From: Saposhnikovia divaricata | Taxonomy: Eukaryota > Streptophyta > Magnoliopsida > Apiales > Apiaceae | Assembly: GCA_036435485.1 (NCBI GenBank) | Contig: CM071596.1 | Span: forward strand, 60,189,001 to 60,253,000 | Length of the DNA: 64,000 bases | Direction of reading: 5' to 3' | Shown here: piece by piece, positions 1 through 11,028 of the stretch | Position numbering within the stretch: the stretch's first letter is position 1 | How the letters are laid out: each line of letters begins with the position of its first letter | Made by a program: the position numbers and the translations under genes | The notes under the pieces: generated by a model | Told to the model about the DNA's origin: nothing | The model's database searches: none | Seen by the model: only the letters and a program-made list of their open reading frames with translations

Positions 1-415
1 GATCTTTTCTAGTAGCAGTGTTTAACTTACGGTAATCAATGCACATTCACCAATCGGTGACAATTCGAGTGGGAATTAATTCATCTTTATCATTCTTAAT
101 TACCGTTGTTCCTCCTTTCTTAGGAACTACCTGAACTGGGCTTACCCATTTAGAATCGGAAATCGGGTAAATGATGCCCGCATCTAACAACTTCAAAACT
201 TCTTTTTTAACAACCTCTTGCATGTTAGGGTTCAAGCGACGTTGTCCCTGTATGCAAGGCTTATGGTCATCATCTAAGTGAATTCTATGCATGCAAAAGT
301 CTGGGCTAATTCCTGTAAGATCATCGATACTATACCCAATAGCTTTTCTATGCACACGAAAAACAGTAAGAAGCTTAAAAACCTGGTTATCATCAAGACT
401 AGAGCTAACAATCAC
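1..415 (-). pseudogene. Athila-type reverse transcriptase, N-terminal part
   Basis: Encodes the start of the RT domain: the HRIHLDDDHKPCIQGQRRLNP and WVSPVQVVPKKGG segments that precede the fingers of Ty3/gypsy RTs. A TGA at 47-49 replaces a sense codon; beyond it the same frame continues with the CIDYRKLN motif up to position 1. Palm and catalytic residues lie outside the window. It joins the protease frame by a frameshift near 430. Non-functional as it stands. Confidence 0.85.
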
Positions 416-1767
416 AGGACAAGTCTTTTCATCATCAAGAACACATATTTAAGATTAGATGGCAAAGGCTTTAACTCTAACTTTTTTACCTGAGGTTGAC
501 CACAAGAAGTGTTGGTTACCTCACAATTCGGATCAGCTACACCATCCAACTCAAGAATCAATGAATCGACTTCAGCATGTCCTTCTCCTTCGTATGCTTC
601 AAGCATGAGCACTGCTTCCAATGCATCATTCAATAGAATCTGAGGCGTCTCATCTTGGACAATTTCATCTATAACATCAATCCTGCAGCATAAATTCTCA
701 AGCAAAGGGGATTTAAGAGCAGAGGTTAGAGTAAAAGTAATTTTATCATCACCAATGCTCAATGTGAGAGTCCCACTTTTAACATCAATTACAGCACCTG
801 CAGTACAGAGAAATGGTCTACCTAAAATAATAGGTATTTGGCTATCCTCTTCCATATATAGAACTACAAAGTCTACAGGAATATAGAATTTTCCAACCCT
901 AACAGGCACATCCTCTAAAATTTCAAGAGGATATTTTATCGAACGGTCTGCCATTTGTAAAGTAATCTGTGTGCATTTTAATTCTCCCATGTTTAATTTC
1001 TGAAAAATCGAGAGAGACGTGACTGAGACGCTAGCGCCTAAATCAAATAAAGCTTTATCAATAAACAATGCACCTAAATGACACGGGATCGAAAAACTAC
1101 CAGGATCTTTAAGCTTAGGTGGAGACTTATTCTGTAAAACAGCACTACACTCCTCAGTAAAAGCTACTGTCTCGTCCTCACCAAAGGACCTTTTCTTAGT
1201 GAGAATATCCTTGAGAAACTTTGCATATGATGGAACTTGAGAAATTAAATCAGTGAAAGGAACTGTTACCTCAAGGTTCTTGACAAGTGTCATGAACTTA
1301 CCAAACTGCCGGTCCACCTTAGTTCTGTTCATCCTGCTAGGGAATGGGAGCTTTGGCACAAATGGTGGAGGGGTGACTACAGTCTTTTCTTTGTCTTTTT
1401 CCTTGCTTTCAATAGCTTTCTCTACCTTATCTTCCCGAGAATTCTCTTTTTCTTTCTCAGTAGGGACGTCGACAGCAGGCATTGGAGGAGCATCATATGT
1501 ACGACCGCTCCTAAGAGTAATGGGATTCACATTTTCCTTTGGATGAGTTGGTTGTGCTGGTAGAGAGCCTTGTTGCCTTGTAGACGAAGAACTAGCCATT
1601 TGAGCAATCTGAGTTTCTAGCATCTTATTATGAATCTCCATCTTGTTCATCTTCCTATTGGTATCCTCCATATTCTTTTGCATTTGCAACAATATCTTCA
1701 TCATATCACCTTGATTATCAGCCTGTGCAGCTTGATTGGCTTGAGGAGCATAAGTCTGATAGGGCTT
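412..1767 (-). pseudogene. Athila-type gag-pol linker and aspartic-protease-like domain
   Basis: Opens in the gag frame immediately after the TAG at 1768. Visible features are a glutamine-rich coiled N-terminal part, the lineage-typical ITLRSGR peptide, a Lys/Glu-rich charged stretch, and a retropepsin-like region with LFDLGASVS (active-site DSG replaced by DLG, as in many Athila copies) and IILGRPFL. The protease would cut the polyprotein in the particle. The frame ends at 412; the continuation lies in another frame from about 415, so a 1-base shift occurred near 430. Domain identity is confident; activity is very unlikely. Confidence 0.8.
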
Positions 1768-3060
1768 CTAAAATCCAGGGGGATTCATAGGTCCTTGCGG
1801 GGGCCTATACTGCTGCTGTGGAGGAGGCTGATACGACTGCTGATATTGCTGCTGCTGATTAGGAACATTTGAATTCTGAGCGTTATTGTTCCTATATGAG
1901 AAGTTCGGATGATCTTTCCAACCAGGATTGTAAGTGTTGGAATACGGATTGTACTGCTGCCTCTGTTGGAAAACATTTGCTTGCTCCATCTGGAAATTTT
2001 GTGGATTTTGAGCATTGTATTGGCAATCGTTACCATAGTGGCCTTGGATGCCACAGACTTCACAAACAGGATAATTCACAGGAGCCATGGATGACAATGC
2101 ATTGATACTCATAGGTGGAGTAGAGGGCTGAGATGTCTTCAATGAGTGGATCTCCTGAGTCAATGCGGCGAGTTGAGATGATAATAGAGAATATGCATCC
2201 ACTTCAAGTTTACCCCCTTTCTTGGCTGCTCTCGGGTTACTGAAGTGATTGGCAGCCAAATTTGAAAGAAAAGCATGTGCATCATCAACTCCTTTGTCTA
2301 AAAACACGCCACCTGCAGCGTTATCAACTGTACCTTTTGTTTCAGGATCAAGACCATTGTAGAAGTGTTTAAGCAGAAACCACTTCTCAAGACCATGGTG
2401 AGGGCATGCACGTTGATAATCCTTGAATCTGTCCCAAGCATCCCGAAGAGATTCGCCATAATCTTGCTTAAAACCCATCATCTTGTCTATCAAATCGTCG
2501 GTTCTGTTAGGAGGGAAGAACTCAGTTAAGAAAGCCTGAGCAATCTCATCCCACTCGGTCAAGTCAATATCATTCAACCATTTTTGAGCTTTGTCACGAA
2601 GAGAGAAACCGAACAACATGACTTTCAACTGGTCTGGAGTGACTCCCTGATGTTTAATGGTAGAACAGAGCTGTTGAAACCTTTGCAGATGAAGGGTAGG
2701 GTCTTCAGATGGAAGACCAGCAAACTGATTATGTTGGATCATACTGAGCAACGCCGGTTTGATCTCAAAGTTTGCTGCTTGAATAGCTGGCATAGCGAGG
2801 CCAACTGGTACCCCACTCGAAGAAGGCTGTGAATAGTTCTTCAAAGATTTAACAGGAGGGTTGGCCATTTTAATCTCTGAGAAATTGATCTTTCGCTGCG
2901 TTTTATTTCTCTGTTTATCGATATATTGTTGCAGAGGTTCTCCGGAATCAAGATTCCGAGTAGAATCAGGAGTTAAAAATGCGTCTTCTGTAGACCTGTG
3001 CATCAACAACAAAAACAAGAAAAGCAGTAAAACCGGTCTCAATTGGAATTTTAGTTCCAA
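1768..3060 (-). CDS. Athila-type gag (capsid/nucleocapsid)
   Basis: Structural protein that packages retrotransposon RNA into cytoplasmic particles. The 430-residue frame holds a retrotransposon gag core (about residues 100-250, including the FLTEFFPPNRTDDL pattern) and one CCHC zinc knuckle (CX2CX4HX4C in CEVCGIQGHYGNDC, about residue 345), then a Gln/Pro-rich tail. The frame is open from 3060, but translation more plausibly starts at the ATG at 3003 or the one at 2868 (MANPPVKSL). It ends at TAG 1768-1770; the same frame continues into the protease region, so this stop splits an original gag-pol polyprotein. Lineage is inferred from the downstream pol motifs. Confidence 0.8.
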   Translation of the reverse strand: MELKFQLRPVLLLFLFLLLMHRSTEDAFLTPDSTRNLDSGEPLQQYIDKQRNKTQRKINFSEIKMANPPVKSLKNYSQPSSSGVPVGLAMPAIQAANFEIKPALLSMIQHNQFAGLPSEDPTLHLQRFQQLCSTIKHQGVTPDQLKVMLFGFSLRDKAQKWLNDIDLTEWDEIAQAFLTEFFPPNRTDDLIDKMMGFKQDYGESLRDAWDRFKDYQRACPHHGLEKWFLLKHFYNGLDPETKGTVDNAAGGVFLDKGVDDAHAFLSNLAANHFSNPRAAKKGGKLEVDAYSLLSSQLAALTQEIHSLKTSQPSTPPMSINALSSMAPVNYPVCEVCGIQGHYGNDCQYNAQNPQNFQMEQANVFQQRQQYNPYSNTYNPGWKDHPNFSYRNNNAQNSNVPNQQQQYQQSYQPPPQQQYRPPQGPMNPPGF

Positions 3061-3070
3061 TGAGACAATG

Positions 3071-3779
3071 GAAAAAAAAACTAACTAAAAAATTTAACAA
3101 TTTAAACAAAATATGTATTTTATTATTATTATTATTATTATTATTTTTAACGGTCTATTTCTAAACTAATTAAAAAAAATGAAAAAAAATCAAATTATTT
3201 TAAAAATTCAAAATTCGAATTAACAACTAGATTTTATTCTAATTTTTTTTTTTGAATCAAAACAAAACAATTAACACAATAAAAACAGGAAATTTTATTT
3301 ACAGGAACGAAAAGAGAAATGGCGAAGAGGAGAGGGAGGGGTGGTCGGAGAAAAACGGAATGAAATGGATGAGGATTGATGGTACGGTGGAGATGGCGCG
3401 AGCATCCAAGAAGGGGAGGAAGGGAAGAGGGGTTGATATGTTTAAGGTTTGCAACGAAAAAAAAAAACTGCAGCACTTTATTTCTGGGGAATGATTCATG
3501 GCCGTGGGGAATGGAAATAAAAAAAAGAAACAAAAGCAAGGGAGGGGTGTTTGTTTTTGCAATGAAGGAGGGTGAATGAAAAAATCAAGCTGGGTTAGTG
3601 AATGGGTTAGAAAAAAAAAAGAAACAGGGGACAGTCTCTTTACTTCTGAGATGAAATAATAGAACTAATATTTTTGTAGTTTTTTTTTTACTCTAACATA
3701 AAAAATATAAAAATTAAATCTATAATAAAAAATTTTGAAACCCGGACAATTAAACTAAAAAATATAAAAATCAACCGCC
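3071..3779 (-). other. Athila leader between primer site and gag
   Basis: About 700 bp without a convincing gene. It holds a (TTA)n run near 3119-3145 and several poly(A)/poly(T) tracts. Short ORFs on both strands here are low-complexity and are not supported. It is the untranslated leader of the retroelement RNA. Confidence 0.6.
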
Positions 3780-3797
3780 TCCCCGGCAGCGGCGCCA
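3780..3797 (-). other. Primer binding site (tRNA-Asp type)
   Basis: On the minus strand TGGCGCCGCTGCCGGGGA lies 4 bases after the LTR end. This is one base from the usual plant tRNA-Asp primer complement, TGGCGCCGTTGCCGGGGA. It sets the element's orientation and LTR boundary. Confidence 0.85.
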
Positions 3798-3801
3798 AAA
3801 T

Positions 3802-5188
3802 TGATGCGGTATATTTTTATGTTCGTTCGCAGGGAGACGGGTTTTATCAATTTTAATTTAATTGTCACAAATTATTTCTATATTAAAAACAATTATTGAG
3901 AATTTTTTTATATAACTAAATAACGTAAATAAATGAGTTTTAAGATTGATGAACTAAAAGTCTAGGGCGACCGGGTTCACCATGTTTACACCGAAACAAA
4001 TTATACGGATGTAGTTAATTTAACGGATTTAAATAATTAGAGCATGTGTTAATCTCTCTCAAGCATTAACGCTCTCGGAAATCCAATTATGCTCTCGCAC
4101 TAAAATTCAATTCCGCTAATCGTATGTATGCCTCTAGTGAATAAAATCTCTCGATCTATTATTCCTATTTGCAAATAATTAATTAATGATACCGGCCGAT
4201 AAAAATTAAATTTCATAACATATCGATTAGAATTATTTTATATCCGTTAAACAACTAATAAGATTAAAGCATTATTGTGGTGTAAACATGGTTCCCCCGT
4301 ACACCCTAGAAATAAACTACTCACTCATGCTATTAATAAAATTTACAAAAATAATTAAACAAGACATATAAAATATATATTAACAAGCAAAATAAAATTA
4401 AAGAGTACCTCAAATTTGCAATAAAATGGAGAATTTAAATCAAGGTGTACATAAAAGAGAAGAAAACCAAGCCCCTAATTCCTCTAAAAATACTCAGCCG
4501 AAGATGAATGTGCTGTATTGTGGTGTTTTGTTGTTTATGTGTATGTCTAATGGTTTATGCCGTGTCCTTTCTTCCTCCTGCAAGCCATCTATTTATAGCC
4601 TTCATTCCTTCTCCAATTTGCATAATAAAATACCTCCATCATTACCTTTCATCATTAAAATTCTTCCACCTTGCCAACCATTCTTTTTTTATTTTTCTTT
4701 TCTAATCCAACCACTCCACTTCACCACTTTCAGCTGAAATTTATTCTTACAAAAGGCCCATCAATCAATACACACACTTTACAAAATATATTACAATAAA
4801 ATTCCAAAAGTAAAAAGATTTTTTTTTACTAAAATTCGGAACTGAAATTTCTCCTCAGATTTCGAGCTGCTCCAATCGGATTTTTGCTTATTTAATCCCT
4901 CTGAATTGTAGATAATTTTCTAAGCTTCGCGTGGACTGTAAGATCGTCCAAATCCGACTTCTACAACTCCGGATATGAAATAAATACCGCAGAAAGCGGG
5001 TGTAGCTCAATAAATCCGAATTTTCTTCATTTTTAACTCCAAAATAGCTCTTTAATTCCAAATTCAGGAATTCTTATTTTCTACAATAAAACATTAAGAT
5101 TTATTAAATAAAAATCCAAATTAATGCAAAATGCAATTAAATATGGAAATAAAATTATCTAAAATATATATAAAAATATAACTTATCA
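3802..5188 (-). repeat. 5' LTR of the Athila-type element
   Basis: On the minus strand the LTR starts TGATAAGTTATATTTT and ends ATACCGCATCA, directly followed by the primer site. Length is 1387 bp and boundaries are TG...CA. Its TGATAAGT start is shared with the LTR that begins at 63261, consistent with related Ty3/gypsy families. No second copy is available in the window to confirm the 5' boundary. Confidence 0.8.
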
Positions 5189-5865
5189 CGCTGCCACCCA
5201 CCACCATCGGCGCCACCCCACCACCACTGTCATTGCTGCCACCCATCACACCACCACCCCCATTGCTGCCATCCATCATACCACCGCCATAGCTGCCACC
5301 ACACCACCACCACAGTTCCGGTCATCTTCTCCGATGAGCTCAAATTTTCCGACGAGCTCGATTTTTAAAGAACTGGCTCCGACGAGATTCCTAATCGATC
5401 TCCTCATCCATTCTGACCTCTGGCCCTGCAGGAACACCATCTTCATCGTCAAATCGCGATGTATTATAAGTTTAGATTTTCTGCTGAACTGATAATAGTC
5501 AGTGATTTCCAGCGTATAAATTAATGATTTTCGTAGTATAAACGGTTGATTTCTGTAATAGACTTCAGTGATCTATGTATTCTGGACTGGTAATCTATCA
5601 TTACATTGGATTGGTAAGGGGGTGGGTGGGGTCGGGTCTGGTGGGGGAATCGATGATTATGGTAAAGTCTGAGTAAATTAGCAATAATGAAATGGTGATT
5701 ATAAGAGTGAATTAGCAGGATGACTTTTTTAGTATGTCTGTCTGTATCACTGTATGTATCGTCGTGTGTTAAGAAAAGGGAGATGAATAGAAGAGGCAGG
5801 CCCAAGTGTGAAGCGGGTTGGGATGGATTTTAGTTTTTAGGATAAGGTGGTTTGTATTGGAGTAG

Positions 5866-5868
<3 letters not shown>
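5189..5868. other. MITE-like AT/GC-patchy segment next to the Athila LTR
   Basis: No gene seen. The left part is a (CCACCACC)-rich stretch (5190-5320). The right part has short 'gtgattt / aattaatgat' units like those inside the element at 6129-7615. Its right end (5785-5868) forms one arm of an inverted repeat across the (TA)n run. It is probably a member of the same foldback family, cut on the left by the Athila insertion. Confidence 0.45.
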
Positions 5869-5949
<81 letters not shown>

Positions 5950-6030
5950 CTCCTCCAATTCAAACCACCTTTTCCTAAAAACTAAAAAACATCCCAACCC
6001 GCTAAACACTTGCGCCTGCCTCTTCACACT
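5785..6030. repeat. Long inverted repeat centred on a (TA)n microsatellite
   Basis: Arms of about 85 bp (5785-5868 and 5947-6030) are imperfect reverse complements sharing GGTGGTTTGTATTGGAG, GCGGGTTGGGAT and the adjacent AGTTTTTAGGA. They flank about 39 TA units (5869-5946). A (TACA)n stretch and another (TA)n run (6063-6128) follow. The layout matches terminal sequences of MITE-like elements abutting a TA microsatellite from both sides. Confidence 0.75.
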
Positions 6031-6034
6031 TGTA

Positions 6035-6128
<94 letters not shown>

Positions 6129-6132
<4 letters not shown>

Positions 6133-7615
6133 TATTCAACTACAAACAACTCTTAAATACAAACTACAAACCATCACTAATTTCTACAACAAAAATCACT
6201 AATATTTTAATTACAATATATTAATTATATTTTAATATAATTATCACTAATTTACCCATCCCATCCCATCTGAAATCACTAATATACAAAATTAAAAATA
6301 AATAATTTACACCTACCCCACCACATCTGAAATCAATAATATACATATCTAAAAATCACTAATTTATACACAGCTAAAAATCACTAATTTACACCCACCC
6401 CCATTCCCATTTGAAATCACTAATATACAAACCTAAAAATCATTAATTTACACCCACCCCACCACATCTGAAATCACTAATATACACAGGTAAAAATCAC
6501 TAATTTACACCCACCCCACCACATCTGAAATCACTAGTATACACAGCTAAAAATCACTAATTTACACCCACCCGGACCACCCCCATCCCCATCTACATCT
6601 GAAATCACTAATATACACAATTAAAAATTACTAATTTATACTCCAGCCCGCCCCATCTGAAATACTAATATACACAGCTAAATCACTATTTTATACCCAC
6701 CCCCAACCGGAAATCACTAATATGCACAGCTAAAAATCACTAATTTCTGGAGAAATTTTTTTCCCCGAGAATTATTTTCCCGAGAAATTTTTTCCAAGAA
6801 ATTTTTTCATAGAACTTTTTTTCGAGAATTTTTTTTAAAAAAAAATTACATAGCTAAAATTACTAATTTACACAGCAAAAATCAATAATTTACATAGCTG
6901 AAATCACTGATATACACAACTAAAATCACTAATATCTGAAAAAAAATCCGAAAATTTTTCGGAAAAAATTACACACCTAAAATCACTAATTTACACAACT
7001 AAAATCATTAATTTACACATCTAAAATCACTAATATACATAGCTAAAATCACTAATATCTAAAAAAATCCGAAATTTTTTGCGAGAAATTTTTTTTCGAA
7101 ATTTTTTTCTCGGAAAAATTTTTCCGAGAAATTTTTTTTCCAGGATTTTTTTGTCTAGAATTTTTTCCGAAAAATTTTTCTAGAGATATTTTTTTTGAAA
7201 ATATTTTTCAAAGTAAATATTTAGTGATCGAAATATGTAATTTAGTGATTGACGACGTCAGTAGTGACGTCAAAAAAAATAGATAAATTAAAACAATTTT
7301 TTTAAAACAAATTTTAAAATATAAAAAATTAGAAATATAAAAAATATAAATATAAATAAAAAATAAAAAATAAAAATAAAAATAAAAATAAAAATAAATA
7401 AAAATAAAAAATTGAATAATTAAATAAAAATAGTGATTGATGTCATAATGATGTCATATAGGGGGTGGGTGATGGCATGATGATGTCATTTTGGGGATGG
7501 GTGATGTCATATAGGGGTGGAGATAGTAAAATATGGTGTGGAGATAGTAAAATAGGGTGTGGAGATAAGGGTTTGTAGTTTGTATTTAAGCCTTGGTTTG
7601 TATTTGAACAAAAGC
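6129..7615. mobile_element. MITE-like element with ~46-bp terminal inverted repeats, flanked by (TA)n
   Basis: The left terminus (from 6129) and right terminus (to 7615) are reverse complements over about 46 bp, sharing TTAAATACAAACTACAAACC. Both ends sit directly in TA microsatellites (6063-6128 and 7616-7705). The 1.49 kb interior has no coding potential. It consists of more than ten copies of a short unit around 'aaaatcactaatttacac' plus 'gagaaatttttt' blocks and (AAATA)n. Confidence 0.7.
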
Positions 7616-7627
7616 ATATATATATAT

Positions 7628-7705
<78 letters not shown>

Positions 7706-7708
<3 letters not shown>

Positions 7709-8040
7709 AGTTGCACTCCATAACAAACACCTTATATAACAAACAATAAAGAACACCTCATATCTAATTTAATATAAGAGTTCCGTCATGGCACCCAATA
7801 CAAAAAATTCTTATTTTTTTATCCTCTTTCCATTCAGCAAAAAAAAAAATCACTGTTCACTGACGACGTCAGCAGTGACATCATCATGAACAGAGATTTT
7901 TTTTTGCTTATTGGATAGATGGTAAAAAAAAAGAACTTTTTGTATTGGTTGCCATGACGGAACTCTTAGATTCGATTAAATATGAGTGTTATAATGATGT
8001 TCTTTATTGTTCTTTATATAAGGTGTTCTTCATGGAGTGC

Positions 8041-8044
<4 letters not shown>
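7706..8044. mobile_element. Foldback MITE (~340 bp) with ~115-bp arms
   Basis: Arms from 7706 and to 8044 are reverse complements, sharing GAGTTGCACTCCAT, ACACCTTATATAA and TAAGAGTTCCGTCATGGCA. The centre (about 7855-7895) is a second short palindrome around TGACGACGTCAGCAGTGAC. It is flanked by (TA)n on the left and (TC)n(TA)n (8043-8119) on the right. No coding capacity; a hairpin element. Confidence 0.75.
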
Positions 8045-8119
<75 letters not shown>

Positions 8120-8481
8120 GGTTTTTGCTCAAATACAAACCACTCTTAAAATGAGAACTACAAACCAACACAAAATATATTATATTTCATATATTCTAAG
8201 GGTCCCGCCAGGGGCACCTTCACAAAAAAGTCTTATAATTCAAACCTCTATCCATTCATAAAAAAAAATAAAAAAAACAAAAAAAAACTGCTGCCACGTC
8301 ATCATTTTTTAAAAAAAAATTATATTTTTTTAATTTTTTTTTTCCGATAATGGATAGAGGGTAGAATTATAAGACTTTTTCGTATTGGGGTACCCCTATT
8401 TTGGTCATTAGATTAGCTTAACTGTTGGATTGAAATTTGGTTTTTAGGTTTGTATTCTAAGGAGGTTTGTATTGGAGTAGC

Positions 8482-8483
<2 letters not shown>
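8120..8483. mobile_element. Foldback MITE, copy A1, in (TA)n
   Basis: Begins GGTTTTTGCTCAAATACAAA directly after a TA run and ends at GTATTGGAGTAGCC directly before the next. Internal arms GTCTTATAATTC...CTCTATCCATT pair with their reverse complement on the far side. It is nearly identical to copy A2 at 8538, so the family moved recently. Termini share the ATACAAACC pattern with the element at 6129-7615. Confidence 0.75.
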
Positions 8484-8537
<54 letters not shown>

Positions 8538-8539
<2 letters not shown>

Positions 8540-9766
8540 TTTTTGCTCACATACAAACCACTCTTAAAATGAGAACTATAAACCAACACAAAATATATTA
8601 TATTTCATATATTCTAAGGGTCCCGCCAGGGCACCTTCACAAAAAAGTCTTATAATTCAACTCTCTATCCATTCATAAAAAAAATAAAATAAAATAAATA
8701 AAAAAACTGCTGCCTCGTCATCATTTTATTTTAAAAAAAATTATATTTTTTTTTTCGATGAATGGATAGAGGGTAGAATTATAAGACTTTTTCGTATTGG
8801 GGTACCCCTATTTTGGTCATTAGATTAGCTTAAATGTTAGATTGAAATTTGGTTTTTAGGTTGGGTGATGGCCCAAAATACCTCATTTTCCCCTTCTCAT
8901 TACCAAAATACCCACTACCAACTTGGGCGACCCTAAATACCCACGGGACGCACTAATGGTGGAAGAGTGTCCTGCAGATACGCTACTGGTGGAGGTGTGT
9001 CATGCAGACACGCTACTGACAGTGGAGTGACAAGGCTAGATTCTTCTGGAGAAACGCATCAGGTCATACGCATTTGTGACACGCGTGTTGACGTCACCTG
9101 ACATCATCTTAACGCTGGTGGGCAGATGCTGCAGTTGCGTGAGATATGCATTTAGAACATGCGTATCAACAGATACGCATGTTGGAAGGGCGTATCTTAC
9201 GTCAGCATCATCGTCTCCAGAGCTCCCGATAATGGCGATTCCGGCATGATTTTTGTTTCTCTTTTTTCGTCCACATCACGAACTTTACAATCACATTCTA
9301 TATATCACTAGAATCGCAATTCGATTCTCTACACATTCATAATTCCCGATTTTCGATTTAATCCACGGATTTGAAATCCCTAATTCAAGCCTAAATTCCG
9401 ATTCGTTTTTCGTTTAAGCTCGTTGATGCCCCTTCGAGGCCGGAGGAGACAAACAGATATTGGGATGATGAAGGAGACGAGTTGTTGGTCATGTGGTGAT
9501 GATTTGGAGGCTGGTGGACGCTGAAATGATGCCAAACTAAGATCTTACGTTTTCCGTCGAAGCCGCCTGCGACTCAGACCTCAACAATTCTGGCGAGTTG
9601 CTTAGTTTTCTGGCGATGAACAGTAGATGGGATACACTACACTGAACAACGCATCCCGTGGGTAGATTTGGTCGCACCTTCCGAAAAATGGTATTTTGGA
9701 CCATGGGTACCCCATTTTGAGGTATTTTGGTCATTATCTCTTTTAGGTTGTATTGGAGTGGCCCCC
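8538..9766. mobile_element. Foldback MITE, copy A2, interrupted by a Mutator-like element
   Basis: Same start and body as A1 (8538-8862), then resumes at 9750-9766 with GTATTGGAGTGGCC before a (TA)n run at 9767-9787. The interruption is the 878-bp insert at 8863-9740. A2 lacks about 17 bp near its right end compared with A1. Confidence 0.7.
8863..9740. mobile_element. Non-autonomous Mutator-like element (MULE), nested in MITE A2
   Basis: The 9-bp sequence TTTTAGGTT is directly repeated at 8854-8862 and 9741-9749. Ends are imperfect inverted repeats sharing a 13-bp core CCAAAATACCTCA (8872-8884 and its complement near 9718-9730). A 9-bp duplication is the signature of the Mutator superfamily. 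The 878-bp interior encodes no transposase. It holds two tandem 'cagatacgctactg' units and may carry captured gene sequence, which I cannot identify. Confidence 0.75.
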
Positions 9767-9787
9767 TATATATATATATATATATAT

Positions 9788-10393
9788 GATTATGTAATTG
9801 TGAACACACATACATTTGTACTTTTTTTAAATAAAGTTTGTACTATATTTTTTTTGTTGGTTTATATTTGTTTTAAGTGCATTATAATAAAATTTATTGT
9901 AGATTTTAGTTTTCTAAATTTAGATATTTTTTTTGAATTGGCGTTTGTTTTATAGATTATATTTTGTTAATGTTGGTGTCATTTCCAATTATGACATATT
10001 TTTTGATTACTTTTTTAGTATCTTGTTTTACCATATATTTTCTTAAAACTTTTTTTTTGTTTTATAATAAAATGTAAATTATTGTTTTTTAAAAAGTTAT
10101 TTTTTGAATTAAAATTATGAAGGTATGATTTGTTTACTTGTTTATTATTTATAAAAAATGAATTTGCGAATTTTTTTTAGTTACGCTTTTTTGCTATTTT
10201 GTCCTTGTTTGATAATTTTAGAAACATATTGTTGTCAAACCTAAAATAGATACTTTAATGATTTTTATTAAAATAATGTTTTTCTTAAAGCACTTTTATT
10301 TGGTAAACGATTTTTTTGTAAATTATATTTTAAGGTTTAGCCTAACATATATTTTAATGTTTCATATTTTTTACATGTTTTCTCTATTTTTTA

Positions 10394-10394
<1 letters not shown>
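9788..10394. other. AT-rich spacer, copy 1 of a diverged duplication
   Basis: No gene. Positions about 9795-10060 are a diverged copy of 11029-11335; both contain GGTGTCATTTCCAATTATGACAT. The stretch is bounded by TA microsatellites (9767-9787 and 10395-10442), so it may be another TA-targeting repeat, but I see no convincing inverted termini. Confidence 0.5.
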
Positions 10395-10447
<53 letters not shown>

Positions 10448-10466
10448 TTAGACATGTGGGAACTTA

Positions 10467-11013
10467 TTGGGGTATTTGGAAGTTAGAGGTTTGGGGTGAA
10501 ATTAGAGGTTTGGGGTAGATTAGAGGTTTGACCAAATGAAACATCTAATATGAGTGTTTGGTTGTTAGAGTTAGAGGTTTGGGACTAAAAAGCTAATTTT
10601 GAAAAGGGATTCATGTGTCTGAGGATGACCTCATGATTCCTGAGGTTAAAAGCTTTTCAATACAAATTTAAGGGCATTTATGTAAAATTACTGAGAAGAA
10701 ATTAATATTTACAAATATGCCCCTGTGGGACCACTTACTTTATAGACTCTTTGTGTTATAACCTCAGGAGAAATCCCCGAGGACAACCTCAGGCCCATTT
10801 TCTCCTTTGAAAAAGCTCATTTTAGGAGCTTTTTCAATTAGAGGTTTGCTAGGTATCACAAAAAGTTACTCAAAAAACTATTTACCAACCACTTTTATTC
10901 AAAACAGTTAATTTAAATCCGCTAGTCAAAACAGCTAATTTAATCCGCTAGTCAAAACATCTAATTCAATCCGTTACAGCTAACCGTTATCAGCCAATTG
11001 CCAAAGAGGGCCA
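10467..11013. mobile_element. Possible hAT-type MITE
   Basis: The ends TTGGGGTATTTGG and (reverse complement of the right end) TGGCCCTCTTTGG are imperfect inverted repeats resembling short hAT termini. The interior has four 'attagaggtttgggg' units and nested palindromes around AAAAGCT...AGCTTTT. I found no clear 8-bp target duplication, so the call is tentative. Confidence 0.35.
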
Positions 11014-11028
11014 TTGTAATTTAACATA

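Larger units (their letters stand above)
1..5188 (-). mobile_element. Athila-type Ty3/gypsy LTR retrotransposon, 5' portion
   Basis: Read on the minus strand, the order is 5' LTR (3802-5188), tRNA-Asp-type primer site, leader, gag, protease-like region and start of reverse transcriptase, running off the window at position 1. The conserved ITLRSGR and LFDLGAS patterns between gag and RT and the TGGCGCCGCTGCCGGGGA primer site are typical of the Athila lineage. The copy is dead: a TAG separates gag from pol, a frameshift lies near 430, and a TGA interrupts RT. The 3' LTR and matching target duplication are not in view. The 5 bases after the LTR are cgctg (5189-5193). Confidence 0.88.

Noticed and set aside
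5830..6224. ORFs rich in Tyr-Ile repeats on both strands
   Set aside because: They are translations of (TA)n microsatellites.
7443..8154. ORFs with (Tyr-Ile)n and (Ser-Leu)n
   Set aside because: They are (TA)n and (TC)n tracts flanking foldback elements, with no other protein features.
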